A DNA stretch of 64,000 nucleotides. It comes from Limoniibacter endophyticus (GTDB taxonomy: Bacteria > Pseudomonadota > Alphaproteobacteria > Rhizobiales > Rhizobiaceae). Location of the stretch: the NCBI RefSeq assembly GCF_014652835.1, contig NZ_BMZO01000001.1, positions 62,001 through 126,000 on the forward strand. The letters are read 5' to 3'. The translations under genes and the position numbers were made by a program. Below the pieces are notes generated by a model. That model searched no databases. It was not told the DNA's origin and was given only the letters and a program-made list of their open reading frames with translations. Positions 11,419 through 20,395 of this stretch are shown piece after piece. Position 1 is the stretch's first letter. The number at the start of each line of letters is the position of its first letter.

Positions 11419-12054
11419 ATGGGAAAGATCATGCATGACTATAAGAACGGCACCGATCTGAATTATATCCGAAAGGGAGGCGGCACACATCGGTTTGGTG
11501 ATGGCGACGATATCATCTTTGTCGCCACAAACGGTCCGCACAAGATTTACGGTGGCGCGGGGAATGATCTTGTTGTTATGGAGGGCGCGGTCGCCGACTA
11601 CTACCTGGTTCGCCATCCAAAGGCCCATTTGCTTTGGGGCGGCGGGAAAATCATTAAATTTGCGGACGTGGAGCACCTGCTTTTCAGAACAAGGACAGAT
11701 GCGTCCTATGTCATAGACCTCGCCGATTTCCAGAAGGAGGATATGATCCGCTTCACCTTGAACAGGACGGATGTGACGGTTGCAGATGATGCTGGCGAGA
11801 CTATCGTCGCTATAAATGACGGATGCAGCCTAAAGGGCGGGGCCGGCAGTGATCGCTTTGTTGCGATCGGGCGTAACACAAGGCTCATTCTGGACGATAT
11901 TCCTGAAGCCTACAGCATCATCAACTATGAGGATGGCACCACGGTTTTGCGTCATCCGGCGTTCGGCGAAGATCTGGCAACAGGCGTCGAATTATTCGAA
12001 TTCACGGATGGGAGTGTTTTACATGCAGCGGGATTGCCAACAGACGCAATCTGA
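11419..12054 (+). CDS. Small RTX-like (hemolysin-type calcium-binding repeat) protein
   Basis: About 211 residues with three degenerate RTX nonapeptide units: FGDGDDIIFV, YGGAGNDLVV and KGGAGSDRFV. RTX repeats fold as calcium-binding beta-rolls and are usually found in proteins secreted by a type I system through a C-terminal signal. Here there is no enzymatic domain and no type I transporter nearby. The C-terminus is hydrophobic with acidic residues (GVELFEFTDGSVLHAAGL), compatible with a secretion signal or with a simple beta-roll cap. The start is uncertain: ATG at 11419 (AGG upstream) or at 11431 (GGGAAAG upstream). The ATG at 11392 lacks a ribosome site. Function unknown. Confidence 0.72.
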   Translation: MGKIMHDYKNGTDLNYIRKGGGTHRFGDGDDIIFVATNGPHKIYGGAGNDLVVMEGAVADYYLVRHPKAHLLWGGGKIIKFADVEHLLFRTRTDASYVIDLADFQKEDMIRFTLNRTDVTVADDAGETIVAINDGCSLKGGAGSDRFVAIGRNTRLILDDIPEAYSIINYEDGTTVLRHPAFGEDLATGVELFEFTDGSVLHAAGLPTDAI

Positions 12055-12135
12055 CAGGTCCTCAAGCTGAGAATTCATTGAGGAAGCGATGGCGAGGCTG
12101 GAGGTGAGCGCGGCGCCATCGCGGAAATTGCGCAA

Positions 12136-12513
12136 TCAGCTGAGCGCTACAATCGCCTCGATTTCGATCTGGGCACCCTTGGGAAGGGCAGCAACCTGAT
12201 AGCAGGCGCGGGCCGGGAAGGGAGCTTTGAAGAATTCGGCGTAGGCAGCGTTGACGTCGGCAAACTTCGACAGGTCGGTCAGAAGTACCGTCGTCTTGAG
12301 AACCTTCGACATGTCGGCACCGGCTGCTTCGACAACTGCCTTCAGATTGGTCAGGGCCTGGCGGGTCTGTTCAACTACATCCTGCGAATTGAATTCGCCC
12401 GTTTCAGGGACGACCGGCAACTGGCCGGAAACGTAGAGTGTGTCACCATGACGTGTTGCCTGGGAATATGGACCGATGGCGGCAGGAGCCTTCTCGGTGT
12501 GAATCGCTTCCAT
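12136..12513 (-). CDS. ridA: RidA/YjgF-family enamine/imine deaminase
   Basis: Hydrolyses reactive 2-aminoacrylate and related enamines released by PLP enzymes such as threonine dehydratase; ilvA is elsewhere in this window. 125 residues, start ATG at 12513 after AAGGAGAG. Diagnostic features: AAIGPYSQA near the N-terminus, [51 protein letters not shown]-like end with the conserved Arg of the FPARA motif that binds the substrate carboxylate. Probably monocistronic. Confidence 0.95.
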   Translation of the reverse strand: [125 protein letters not shown]

Positions 12514-12598
12514 TTTTCTCTCCTTGAACGGTAGTTTTTGTGAAGCAACGCGAAAACGTGTCATTATCTTCAGAGAACGAAAGAGTGCAAACGCGGAC

Positions 12599-12617
12599 GG
12601 CGCTCTTTTGGAGCGCC
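12599..12617 (-). terminator. Hairpin after icd
   Basis: A 7-bp perfect stem (12599-12605 with 12611-12617) lies 31 bases after the icd stop. A clear U-run is missing, so this may be a weak terminator or an RNA-stabilising hairpin. Confidence 0.45.
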
Positions 12618-12647
12618 GCCTGCTTTATCTCAGGACGAAACGGCAGC

Positions 12648-13859
12648 TTATGCCATGGCCTTCTTGAGATTCTCATCGATCTTGTCGAGGAAGCCAGTGG
12701 TCGAGAGCCACGGCTGATCGGCGCCGATGAGCAGCGCGAGATCTTTGGTCATATGGCCGGATTCGACGGTATCGATGCAGACTTTCTCGAGGGTTTCGGC
12801 GAAATTCTTGAGATCGTCATTATTGTCGAGCTTGGCGCGATGGGCGAGACCCCGCGTCCAGGCGAAGATCGAGGCAATGGAATTGGTTGAGGTTTCCTGC
12901 CCCTTCTGATGCTGGCGATAATGACGTGTCACCGTGCCGTGTGCAGCTTCGGCTTCAACCGTCTGGCCGTCCGGCGTCATCAGAACCGAGGTCATCAGAC
13001 CGAGCGAACCGAAGCCCTGTGCCACGATATCGGACTGAACGTCGCCGTCATAGTTCTTACAGGCCCAAACGTAACCACCCGACCACTTGAGCGCGGAAGC
13101 GACCATGTCATCGATCAGGCGATGCTCGTACCAGAGCTTGTTCTTTTCGAACTCGGCTTTGAATTCCGCGTTGAAGACTTCTTCGAAGATGTCCTTGAAG
13201 CGCCCGTCATAGGCCTTGAGGATGGTATTCTTGGTCGACAGGTAGACCGGAACCTTGCGCTGCAGGCCGTAGTTGAACGAGGCGCGCGCGAAGTCGCGGA
13301 TCGATTCGTCCAGATTGTACATGGCGAGAGCCACACCGGCGGACGGCGCGTCATACACGTCATGTTCGATCGTCTGACCATCATCGCCGACGAATTTGAT
13401 CGAAAGCTTGCCCTTGCCCGGGAACTTGAAGTCGGTTGCGCGGTACTGGTCACCAAAAGCGTGGCGGCCGACGATGATCGGCTGGGTCCAGCCCGGAACA
13501 AGGCGCGGCACATTCTTCATGATGATTGGCTCGCGGAAGATAACGCCGCCAAGAATGTTACGGATCGTGCCGTTAGGCGACTTCCACATCTTCTTGAGGC
13601 CAAATTCCTCAACGCGTGCTTCATCAGGGGTGATGGTGGCGCACTTGACACCGACACCATACTGCTTGATCGCGTTTGCTGCGTCGATGGTAATCTGGTC
13701 ACTGGTCTCGTCACGCTTCTGAACGCTGAGATCGTAATATTTCAGGTCGATGTCCAGATAAGGATGGATCAGCTTGTCTTTGATGAACTGCCAGATGATG
13801 CGGGTCATCTCATCGCCGTCAAGCTCGACGACCGGGTTTTGAACTTTGATCTTAGCCAT
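12648..13859 (-). CDS. icd: NADP-dependent isocitrate dehydrogenase
   Basis: Oxidative decarboxylation of isocitrate to 2-oxoglutarate in the TCA cycle. 403 residues, of the eukaryotic-like/monomer-length homodimeric type common in alphaproteobacteria. Visible: [14 protein letters not shown] at the N-terminus, [24 protein letters not shown] (substrate-binding Ser/Arg), the metal-binding stretch [28 protein letters not shown], and [17 protein letters not shown] at 13859 with AGAGG upstream. Confidence 0.97.
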   Translation of the reverse strand: MAKIKVQNPVVELDGDEMTRIIWQFIKDKLIHPYLDIDLKYYDLSVQKRDETSDQITIDAANAIKQYGVGVKCATITPDEARVEEFGLKKMWKSPNGTIRNILGGVIFREPIIMKNVPRLVPGWTQPIIVGRHAFGDQYRATDFKFPGKGKLSIKFVGDDGQTIEHDVYDAPSAGVALAMYNLDESIRDFARASFNYGLQRKVPVYLSTKNTILKAYDGRFKDIFEEVFNAEFKAEFEKNKLWYEHRLIDDMVASALKWSGGYVWACKNYDGDVQSDIVAQGFGSLGLMTSVLMTPDGQTVEAEAAHGTVTRHYRQHQKGQETSTNSIASIFAWTRGLAHRAKLDNNDDLKNFAETLEKVCIDTVESGHMTKDLALLIGADQPWLSTTGFLDKIDENLKKAMA

Positions 13860-14083
13860 GCAGGAAAGCCTCTTTTGCAGGGAGGAAAAATGACCACCGG
13901 TTAGTGCGCGCCTTCCTTAGCAAAGCAAAACCTCGCGTGCAAACACTGGCGTGCGTGATCAAGGCTTGCTAGAGCACTTATCCGTCACTCTTTGGAGGCC
14001 TTACGCCTCTTTATTGAAAAATGCGCACGTTTCCCGTGCAGAAACGGCAGCCAAATGCGCCGATCAGGCGTCCCGGTCATGAC

Positions 14084-14857
14084 ATGATTACAAACGCTTC
14101 CGAACTCACCTCCACTCCCATCATCATTCTGGTCGAGCCGCAGATGGGCGAGAACATCGGCATGGTGGCGCGCGCCATGGCTAATTTCGGTCTTCGCGAG
14201 TTGCGGCTCGTCAATCCGCGCGACGGCTGGCCAAACGAGAAGGCTGTGGCTGCCGCTTCCAAGGCTGACCATGTGATCGAGGCGACGAAAGTATTCGACA
14301 CGCTGGAGGAGGCGCTGGCCGATACGCAATATGTGCTGGCCACCACGGCGCGCCAACGCGACGGCTTCAAGCCTGTGCATGGGCCGGAAGCCGCGTGCCG
14401 CCAGGTCGCGACGCGAGTGGACCAGCGTTGCGCCATCTTGTTCGGTCGCGAGCGGTGGGGCCTCACCAATGAGGAAGTCGCACGCGCCGATGCTATTGTG
14501 ACATTCCCCGTCGATCCGGATTTCACCTCGCTCAATATCGCCCAGGCCGTGCTCCTCGTGTCTTATGAATGGCGGCGCGCCGAGCAGCAGGGCGAGAAGC
14601 TGCCCTTCGTCGGACCGGAAACCTTGCCGGCGCAGAAACACGAGCTTTATGGCATGTTCGATCAGCTCGAAGATGCTTTGGATCGGCGCGGCTATTTCCG
14701 GCCGGAAACGAAGAAGGCAAAGCTCATCGACAATATGCGTGCCGTCTTGACGCGCCCGGGCTTTACCTCCGCCGAAATCAGCCTTTTACGCGGTCTTATC
14801 AATTCGCTCGATAGATTCTCCCCAGAACAGCCGAAGGGCAGACGCGAGGAGGATTGA
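14084..14857 (+). CDS. trmJ: TrmJ-family tRNA (cytidine/uridine-32-2'-O)-methyltransferase
   Basis: SPOUT-superfamily RNA 2'-O-methyltransferase; TrmJ methylates position 32 of several tRNAs using SAM. The three SpoU signature motifs are present: EPQMGENIGMVARAMANFG (motif 1), ILFGRERWGLTNEE (motif 2) and SLNIAQAVLLVSYE (motif 3, SAM-knot). A C-terminal helical extension ends with ISLLRGLINSLDR. I use the ATG at 14084 (257 residues), although an in-frame ATG exists at 14021. It lies 3 bases upstream of murI, so the two are probably co-transcribed. Confidence 0.88.
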   Translation: MITNASELTSTPIIILVEPQMGENIGMVARAMANFGLRELRLVNPRDGWPNEKAVAAASKADHVIEATKVFDTLEEALADTQYVLATTARQRDGFKPVHGPEAACRQVATRVDQRCAILFGRERWGLTNEEVARADAIVTFPVDPDFTSLNIAQAVLLVSYEWRRAEQQGEKLPFVGPETLPAQKHELYGMFDQLEDALDRRGYFRPETKKAKLIDNMRAVLTRPGFTSAEISLLRGLINSLDRFSPEQPKGRREED

Positions 14858-14860
14858 TCG

Positions 14861-15646
14861 ATGCATGATGAAGGCATTCTCATGTTTGATTCGGGCATTG
14901 GCGGGCTGACCGTGTTGCGCGAAGCTCGGGTAATCATGCCGGACAAGCGCTTCATCTACGTCGCTGACGATGCCGGTTTTCCCTACGGAGATTGGGAGGA
15001 GGAGGCTTTGCGCGCCCGCCTCATCCCTCTGTTCGGCCAGCTTATCGAGCAATATCGTCCCAGAATCATTGTGATCCCGTGCAATACAGCTTCCACGCTA
15101 GTGCTTTCCGATCTGCGCGAGGCGTATCCTGATACGCCTTTCGTCGGCACAGTGCCGGCCATCAAACCGGCGGCGGAGCGAACGCGCTCGGGCCTTGTCT
15201 CCGTCCTGGCAACGGTCGGAACCGTAAAGCGCGCCTATACGCGGGAATTGATCGATTCATTCGCACATGAATGCGAGGTCAATCTTGTGGGCAGCCGAAA
15301 TCTCGCACGCATGGCGGAAGCGCATATTCGAGGTGAACCCCTTGATCAGGACGCTATTCTTGCCGAAATCACACCATGCTTCATCGACAAGGAGGGCAGG
15401 AAAACCGACATCGTGGTGCTGGCTTGCACGCATTATCCGTTTCTCGCCAATCTGTTTCGCAAGCTTGCTCCGTGGCCGGTGGACTGGCTCGATCCGGCGG
15501 AAGCCATAGCTCGGCGCATCCAGAGCCTTGCGCCGATGGAGAACGGAAATTTTTATCACGCTGCCGATCTCGGCGTCGTCACGTCGGGCAGACCAGATTT
15601 CGCGACCCGCAGGCTCATGCATGGATTTGGTTTGACGGTCATCTAG
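14861..15646 (+). CDS. murI: Glutamate racemase
   Basis: Interconverts L- and D-glutamate for peptidoglycan. 261 residues with both catalytic cysteines, Cys74 (PCNTAST) and Cys189 (ACTHYPF), and the N-terminal FDSGIGGL motif with the conserved Asp. The distance to the upstream methylase gene is 3 bases, suggesting translational coupling. The end (GFGLTVI) and length are normal for the family. Confidence 0.96.
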   Translation: MHDEGILMFDSGIGGLTVLREARVIMPDKRFIYVADDAGFPYGDWEEEALRARLIPLFGQLIEQYRPRIIVIPCNTASTLVLSDLREAYPDTPFVGTVPAIKPAAERTRSGLVSVLATVGTVKRAYTRELIDSFAHECEVNLVGSRNLARMAEAHIRGEPLDQDAILAEITPCFIDKEGRKTDIVVLACTHYPFLANLFRKLAPWPVDWLDPAEAIARRIQSLAPMENGNFYHAADLGVVTSGRPDFATRRLMHGFGLTVI

Positions 15647-15667
15647 TCGGCTGCCGCTAAGGCCGCG

Positions 15668-16438
15668 CTACTGGCAAATCCTGGCCATGCAATCCTTCCC
15701 ATGGCAACCGAGATCGAGATGCAGATTATTTTCGTGCGCTGCGTCGCCATCCGGGCCGATCACCGTCATGAAGCGTTTGCACGATGCCTTATGTAGATCG
15801 CGCCAGAAAGCTTTTTCTGCACCCTTCGCGTTCCAGCCGCTTTTCAGTTCGGTTGTTTTGCCATTCTCGAAGGTAAAGGAAATAATGTCCAACGCGTTTG
15901 CGAAAGCATGTTCGGATGTGCGTCCGGAAGAGCCATTATTCACGCGCCGGCACTGATAATCCGAACCGGTCACGATCTTTTTGATTGGAGAGTGGTAATG
16001 CTTCTGCGCCAGCGCGCTCACGTTTGCGGTCCATTCCACCAACGCGGTTGCCATCGCGCAATTGATAATAACGGGCGCGGCGAGCCTTACAGGCGTTTCC
16101 TTGCCAAAGGCGTTGATCTTTAACGGTGACTGTTCTCCGCAATTGTTTTCCTTCAATGGCGGAATAAGCGTGCCGTCAATCTCTCCGCTCATCAACACGG
16201 GACAGGCGACCTGGTAGATTCGCTCATCTTTTTTCGCAGCACGTAAAACCTCTCCCGGAGGGGAGATAGGTCCTGCTTCTTCTGCTGGTTTGATTTTTCC
16301 GACGGATGACTTTGTATCAGGCCGCTCAACAGGAACCGGAACTCTCTGTGGAAGATCATGCTTTGCTTCCTGTGTAACCGCGGCATTCACGGCGACTGTC
16401 GAAAACGCAGCGATCATCCAGATGCGAATAAAACTCAT
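15668..16438 (-). CDS. Secreted extensin-like (peptidase M15-like) domain protein
   Basis: 256 residues with an N-terminal signal peptide (cleavage likely near AVNAAVTQ) and a Pro/Lys-rich linker. The extensin-like C-terminal domain begins at about residue 75: CPVLMSGEIDG, CAMATALVEW, SDYQCRRVNN, SEHAFANALDI and NNLHLDLGCHG. The HAxxxALD and HLDLG motifs resemble metal-ligand motifs of D,D-peptidases of the M15 fold, so a periplasmic cell-wall role is plausible but unproven. It converges on murI with only 21 bases between the stops. Confidence 0.82.
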   Translation of the reverse strand: MSFIRIWMIAAFSTVAVNAAVTQEAKHDLPQRVPVPVERPDTKSSVGKIKPAEEAGPISPPGEVLRAAKKDERIYQVACPVLMSGEIDGTLIPPLKENNCGEQSPLKINAFGKETPVRLAAPVIINCAMATALVEWTANVSALAQKHYHSPIKKIVTGSDYQCRRVNNGSSGRTSEHAFANALDIISFTFENGKTTELKSGWNAKGAEKAFWRDLHKASCKRFMTVIGPDGDAAHENNLHLDLGCHGKDCMARICQ

Positions 16439-16759
16439 GGCACCCCCCTTATATCCTGTAGCAATAATGGAGGGAAAAGGAGGCCATGTTCAGACACGAG
16501 CCATCAATCCGCGTGACAGTCTGTTGCGAAGCACAGAAATGCCCGGTTTTGCTTGACTTCGAGAAAAACCGCCGATAGAAGCCGACCAACGTTTGGTTCG
16601 AAAGGATCAGACGCATCACCAACGTGTCCCGTGATACGAGCCGCTCAGCGTTATGCGCGGCAGTTTCTGTCAGGATCTCAAAATAAGATCCAGAGGAGGG
16701 CGCGTTTCCTTGCTTCGTCTTTTATGAGACGGGGCGCATGTTACTGTTAAGGAAATGCG
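16439..16759 (+). promoter_or_regulatory. rpsD promoter and 5' leader (321-base gap)
   Basis: No gene. A candidate promoter has -35 TTGACT at 16553-16558 and, after 17 bases, a -10-like TAGAAG at 16576-16581. That leaves a leader of roughly 170 bases before the rpsD ATG, with hairpins GGATCT/AGATCC (16673-16678 with 16686-16691) and a CGTC/GACG hairpin near 16716-16731. Leaders of S4 genes are often targets of autoregulation in other bacteria; that is only an inference here. Confidence 0.4.
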
Positions 16760-17377
16760 ATGAGCAAGCGCCAATCGTCCAAGTACAAACTCGATCGCCG
16801 TCTTGGTGAAAACGTCTGGGGCCGCCCGAAGTCCCCGGTCAACAAGCGTGAATACGGTCCAGGCCAGCACGGCCAGCGCCGCAAGGGCAAGCTTTCGGAC
16901 TATGGTGTCCAGCTGCGCGCCAAGCAGAAGCTCAAGGGCTACTACGGCGACATCTCGGAAAAGCAGTTCCGCAAGACCTATGACGAAGCATCACGTCGTA
17001 AGGGCGATACCAACGAAAACCTGATCGCTCTGCTCGAATCGCGCCTGGATGCCATCGTTTACCGCGCCAAGTTCGTTCCAACGATCTTTGCTGCCCGCCA
17101 GTTCGTCAACCACGGTCATATCAAGGTCAATGGTCGCCGCGTCAATATCGGTTCATACCGCGTTCGCGCCGGTGATGTTATCGAAGTTCGCGAAAAGTCC
17201 AAGCAGCTCGCCATCGTTCTGGAAGCAACCCAGCTCGCAGAACGCGACGTTCCGGACTATATCGAAGTGGATCATAACAAGATGGTCGCAACCTTCGTTC
17301 GCGCTCCTGGCCTGACGGACGTTCCGTATCCGGTCCAGATGGAACCGAACCTGGTCGTCGAATACTACTCGCGTTAA
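16760..17377 (+). CDS. rpsD: 30S ribosomal protein S4
   Basis: Primary 16S rRNA-binding assembly protein of the small subunit. 205 residues, the standard length. N-terminal S4 region includes [14 protein letters not shown] and [23 protein letters not shown]. The S4 RNA-binding domain is at about 95-160 ([37 protein letters not shown]...). The protein ends NLVVEYYSR. It lacks the N-terminal cysteine zinc site found in some bacterial S4 proteins. Preceded by AAGGAAA; monocistronic between its own promoter and terminator. Confidence 0.98.
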   Translation: MSKRQSSKYKLDRRLGENVWGRPKSPVNKREYGPGQHGQRRKGKLSDYGVQLRAKQKLKGYYGDISEKQFRKTYDEASRRKGDTNENLIALLESRLDAIVYRAKFVPTIFAARQFVNHGHIKVNGRRVNIGSYRVRAGDVIEVREKSKQLAIVLEATQLAERDVPDYIEVDHNKMVATFVRAPGLTDVPYPVQMEPNLVVEYYSR

Positions 17378-17401
17378 TCGACTGCCTTATCGAATTGTCA
17401 G

Positions 17402-17428
17402 AAAGCCGCTCATTTCGGGCGGCTTTTT
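17402..17428 (+). terminator. Terminator of rpsD
   Basis: An 8-bp stem (17402-17409 with 17419-17426) is followed by T residues, 24 bases after the rpsD stop. Confidence 0.82.
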
Positions 17429-17481
17429 GCTATCGTGATATGACTATGTTTCAAGACGCCATCGGACGACGAGAGGAAGCC

Positions 17482-18345
17482 ATGCAAGAGCTGGATGCCG
17501 AGACACAACTGCCGCCTGAATTTTCGATGTATGCGGATGTGGCGCAGTCGGGTGAATTCAACAAGCTGCGTAAGCGCCTACTCAGGCAGATGCGTCAGGC
17601 AATCGATGATTTCGGCATGATACGTCCGGGTGAGCGCTGGCTTGTGGCGCTCTCTGGCGGCAAGGATTCCTATGGTCTTCTGGCGCTGCTGCTCGATCTG
17701 AAATGGCGCGGCATGCTTCCAGTCGAACTGGTGGCTTGCAATCTCGATCAGGGACAGCCTAATTTTCCGAAGCATATTTTGCCGGATTTCCTGAATAAGC
17801 ATGGCATTGCTCATCGTATCGAGTATCAGGACACCTATTCCATCGTCACCGAGAAGCTGCCGGAGACGGCCACTTATTGTTCGCTTTGCTCACGTCTGCG
17901 GCGCGGCCACCTCTATCGTGTCGCGCGCGAAGAGGGGTGCTCGGCTCTGGTTCTGGGCCATCATCGCGAGGATATCCTCGAAACCTTCTTCATGAACCTC
18001 TTCCATGGTGGCCGTCTTGCCGCAATGCCGGCCAAATTGCTCAACGATGAAGGCGATCTCTTCGTGCATCGCCCTCTTGCTTATTGCGCGGAGAATGATC
18101 TGGCGCGGTTCGCGGATGCTATGAAATTTCCGATCATTCCCTGCGATCTATGTGGCAGCCAGGATGGTCTGCAGCGCAACGTGATGAAGGCCATGCTCGA
18201 TGATATCGAAAAGCGCATGCCCGGCCGCAAGGACACAATGATCCGTGCGCTTACCAATGTACGTCCGTCACATCTACTGGATCGTAACCTCTTCGATTTT
18301 GCTGGATTGACGCCGAAAGAAGCTTTCAGCGAAGCGGCCGAGTAG
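17482..18345 (+). CDS. ttcA: tRNA 2-thiocytidine(32) synthetase TtcA
   Basis: ATP-dependent iron-sulfur enzyme that thiolates C32 in certain tRNAs. PP-loop SGGKDS near residue 57, the CxxC pair CSLC (followed by SRLRRGHLY) and a second pair CDLC, which together supply ligands of the [4Fe-4S] cluster; [19 protein letters not shown] is a strong family signature. I start at the ATG at 17482 (287 residues, GAGAGG upstream); longer in-frame starts overlap the rpsD terminator. It is ended by a strong shared terminator. Confidence 0.95.
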   Translation: MQELDAETQLPPEFSMYADVAQSGEFNKLRKRLLRQMRQAIDDFGMIRPGERWLVALSGGKDSYGLLALLLDLKWRGMLPVELVACNLDQGQPNFPKHILPDFLNKHGIAHRIEYQDTYSIVTEKLPETATYCSLCSRLRRGHLYRVAREEGCSALVLGHHREDILETFFMNLFHGGRLAAMPAKLLNDEGDLFVHRPLAYCAENDLARFADAMKFPIIPCDLCGSQDGLQRNVMKAMLDDIEKRMPGRKDTMIRALTNVRPSHLLDRNLFDFAGLTPKEAFSEAAE

Positions 18346-18362
18346 CCATATTCCCTGGAAGC

Positions 18363-18400
18363 AAAAGCCCCGTGTCGATTTTCCGACACGGGGCTTTTTC
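18363..18400. terminator. Bidirectional terminator between ttcA and the MFS gene
   Basis: A long perfect stem, about 14 bp (AAAGCCCCGTGTCG paired with its complement) with a short TTTT loop, has A-rich and T-rich flanks. It serves the two convergent genes. Confidence 0.92.
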
Positions 18401-18419
18401 TGTTTTTGGCGAGATCAGA

Positions 18420-19679
18420 TCAATCTTTCTCGGCAATAGGCGGGATCGGATCGTGATGAACGGCGAAAAGCTTGCCGTTTTCAGCGATCAGGATCAGAAT
18501 GATTGCAATTGCTGAAACGAAGCAGAAGCCGCCGACCATAGGAATGGTTGTTCCGTCGAAAGCCTGGCCGATCAGCGCGCCGATCAGCGCTCCACCCAAT
18601 GTCTGGATAAATCCAAAAACGGAAGACGCCGTTCCCGCGAGATGCCCAAGCGGCTCCATCGCGATCGTGTTCAGGTTCGAACCGATCCATCCGAACAGCA
18701 ACATGGCGATCGCGAAGAAGCCGATAAAGACAGCAAGCGGCAACTGACCGTAGATCAGCGTGCAGGTCAGCCAGATCCCGGTCGTAACGAAATAGCCGAT
18801 GATAGCCGCATGCGAGAGGCGGCGCATGCCGAGACGTCCGACCAGACGCGAGTTCAGGAAGGATGAAATCGACATGAGGCTGGCGATTCCGGCGAACACG
18901 ACGGGAAACCAGACGCCGATGCCGTAAATTCCGACATAGACCTGCTGTGCCGAGTTGATGAAACCGAAAAGGGCGCCAAAGATAAAGGTCGTGGCAATCG
19001 TGTAGAGGATAGCCATACGGTTGGTGACGACGATCTTGAACCCTTGCGCGATGACGCCGAGATTGAGTGCGCGGCGATATTCCGGGTGCAATGTTTCAGG
19101 CAGACGTGTAGCGGTCCACCAGGCAATGAGCGCGCAGCCGATCGCCATCACGACGAAGATGTAATGCCAGTCGCCGAAGAGCATGATGCCCTGGCCGAGC
19201 AGTGGTGCGATAACCGGGATCACCATGAAGATCATGAAGATCAGCGACATGATTTCCGCCATGGCGCGACCGCCGAATGTGTCGCGCACGACCGAGACGA
19301 CGATGACACGCGTCGCAGCAGCGCCGATTCCCTGGACGGCTCGACATATCAGGAGAAATTCGAAGGAGGGCGCAAAGGCGGCAGCAATCGAGGCTATGCT
19401 GTAAATTCCCATGCCAACGAGAAGCGGCCCCCGTCGTCCAAACGAATCAGACAGTGGACCGTACACGAGCTGCGCAAAAGCAAAGCCGATCAGATAGGCG
19501 GTAATGACGAATTGACGATTGTTCTCACTGGTGACGCCGAGGCTCGCGCCAATCTCCTGGAGCCCCGGCAACATAATGTCGATTGCCAGCGCGTTAAGCG
19601 CCATGAGCGCCGCGCAAAGCGCAATGAATTCCAGCCTGGGAATTGGAAGTTTGGTTTGTTCAGAAGATTGATTTTGCAT
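18420..19679 (-). CDS. Bcr/CflA-family multidrug efflux MFS transporter
   Basis: 419 residues, 12 predicted membrane spans, DHA1 group. The N-terminal region LALNALAIDIMLPGLQEIGASLG matches Bcr/CflA transporters. The MFS motif A is GPLSDSFGRRGPLL after span 2, and the motif C-like region is VIPVIAPLLGQ. It is expected to be a proton-driven exporter of drugs or sulfur metabolites, but the substrate cannot be told from sequence. Start ATG at 19679 with GGGGTGAAA upstream; the ATG at 19697 lacks a ribosome site. Confidence 0.88.
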   Translation of the reverse strand: MQNQSSEQTKLPIPRLEFIALCAALMALNALAIDIMLPGLQEIGASLGVTSENNRQFVITAYLIGFAFAQLVYGPLSDSFGRRGPLLVGMGIYSIASIAAAFAPSFEFLLICRAVQGIGAAATRVIVVSVVRDTFGGRAMAEIMSLIFMIFMVIPVIAPLLGQGIMLFGDWHYIFVVMAIGCALIAWWTATRLPETLHPEYRRALNLGVIAQGFKIVVTNRMAILYTIATTFIFGALFGFINSAQQVYVGIYGIGVWFPVVFAGIASLMSISSFLNSRLVGRLGMRRLSHAAIIGYFVTTGIWLTCTLIYGQLPLAVFIGFFAIAMLLFGWIGSNLNTIAMEPLGHLAGTASSVFGFIQTLGGALIGALIGQAFDGTTIPMVGGFCFVSAIAIILILIAENGKLFAVHHDPIPPIAEKD

Positions 19680-19700
19680 TTTCACCCCAAAAAGCAAAAC

Positions 19701-19720
19701 GCGCCGGAGAACCGGCGCAT
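19701..19720 (-). terminator. Terminator of the purL-bolA-grxD unit
   Basis: A 7-bp GC-only stem (19701-19707 with 19712-19718) has, on the minus strand, a GTTTTGCTTTTT tail. It lies 52 bases after the grxD stop and just upstream of the MFS start. Confidence 0.7.
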
Positions 19721-19771
19721 TTTCAAAGCCTGACGCAAAATGCCAGACCGAAAAGAAACTGCTATGACAGA

Positions 19772-20101
19772 TCAGGCAGCCTGTTCAACGCCCTTGTCTG
19801 CCAGGAATGTTTTCAGTTCGCCCGACTGAAACATTTCACGAATAATATCGCAGCCACCGACGAATTCTCCCTTAACATAAAGCTGTGGGATGGTCGGCCA
19901 GTTGGAATAATCCTTGATGCCCTGACGCAATTCATTGGTCTCAAGCACATTGATACCCTTATAGGCAACGCCGAGATAGTCGAGAATTTGCACGACCTGG
20001 CCGGAGAAACCGCATTGTGGGAACGAAGGCGTGCCTTTCATGAAGAGCACGACGTCGTTCGACTTGACTTCATTGTCGATGATTTCGTTTATGCCGCTCA
20101 T
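19772..20101 (-). CDS. grxD: Monothiol glutaredoxin Grx4 type
   Basis: Monothiol CGFS glutaredoxin ([13 protein letters not shown]) that binds and transfers [2Fe-2S] clusters, usually as a complex with BolA. 109 residues from the ATG at 20101, preceded by AAAGGAC. Other family marks: [20 protein letters not shown] (cis-Pro and glutathione contact). The partner bolA is just upstream, and purL precedes bolA, the common alphaproteobacterial order. Confidence 0.95.
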   Translation of the reverse strand: MSGINEIIDNEVKSNDVVLFMKGTPSFPQCGFSGQVVQILDYLGVAYKGINVLETNELRQGIKDYSNWPTIPQLYVKGEFVGGCDIIREMFQSGELKTFLADKGVEQAA

Positions 20102-20150
20102 TTTTCTGTCCTTTAAAGCCGCCGGGAGTGCAGCCATCTGAATTGATTGC

Positions 20151-20384
20151 TTACTCGGGCGCGCTTGTCTGCAGGGCGAGGGCGTGCAAGGCACCGCCCA
20201 TATTGCCCTTCAGCGCCTCATAGACCATTTGATGCTGTTGCACGCGCGTCTTGCCGCGGAAGCTTTCCGACACAACTTCGGCAGCATAATGATCGCCGTC
20301 GCCTGCCAGATCGCGGATTTCAACCCGCGCGTCGGGAATGCCTTCCTTGATAAGTTTCTCGATGTCGCGTGCGTCCATTGCCAT
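20151..20384 (-). CDS. bolA: BolA/IbaG-family protein
   Basis: 77 residues with the BolA fold signature: [37 protein letters not shown]. The conserved His of the QHQMVY motif lies in the nucleic-acid/Fe-S interaction region. It likely forms an iron-sulfur or regulatory heterodimer with the neighbouring monothiol glutaredoxin. Lies 11 bases after purL and 49 before grxD, so it is in the same operon. Confidence 0.92.
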   Translation of the reverse strand: MAMDARDIEKLIKEGIPDARVEIRDLAGDGDHYAAEVVSESFRGKTRVQQHQMVYEALKGNMGGALHALALQTSAPE

Positions 20385-20395
20385 GGTTTAGCCTA

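Noticed and set aside
12909-13904. Plus-strand frame of 331 codons opposite icd
   Set aside because: Full antisense of a conserved enzyme gene; no family features.
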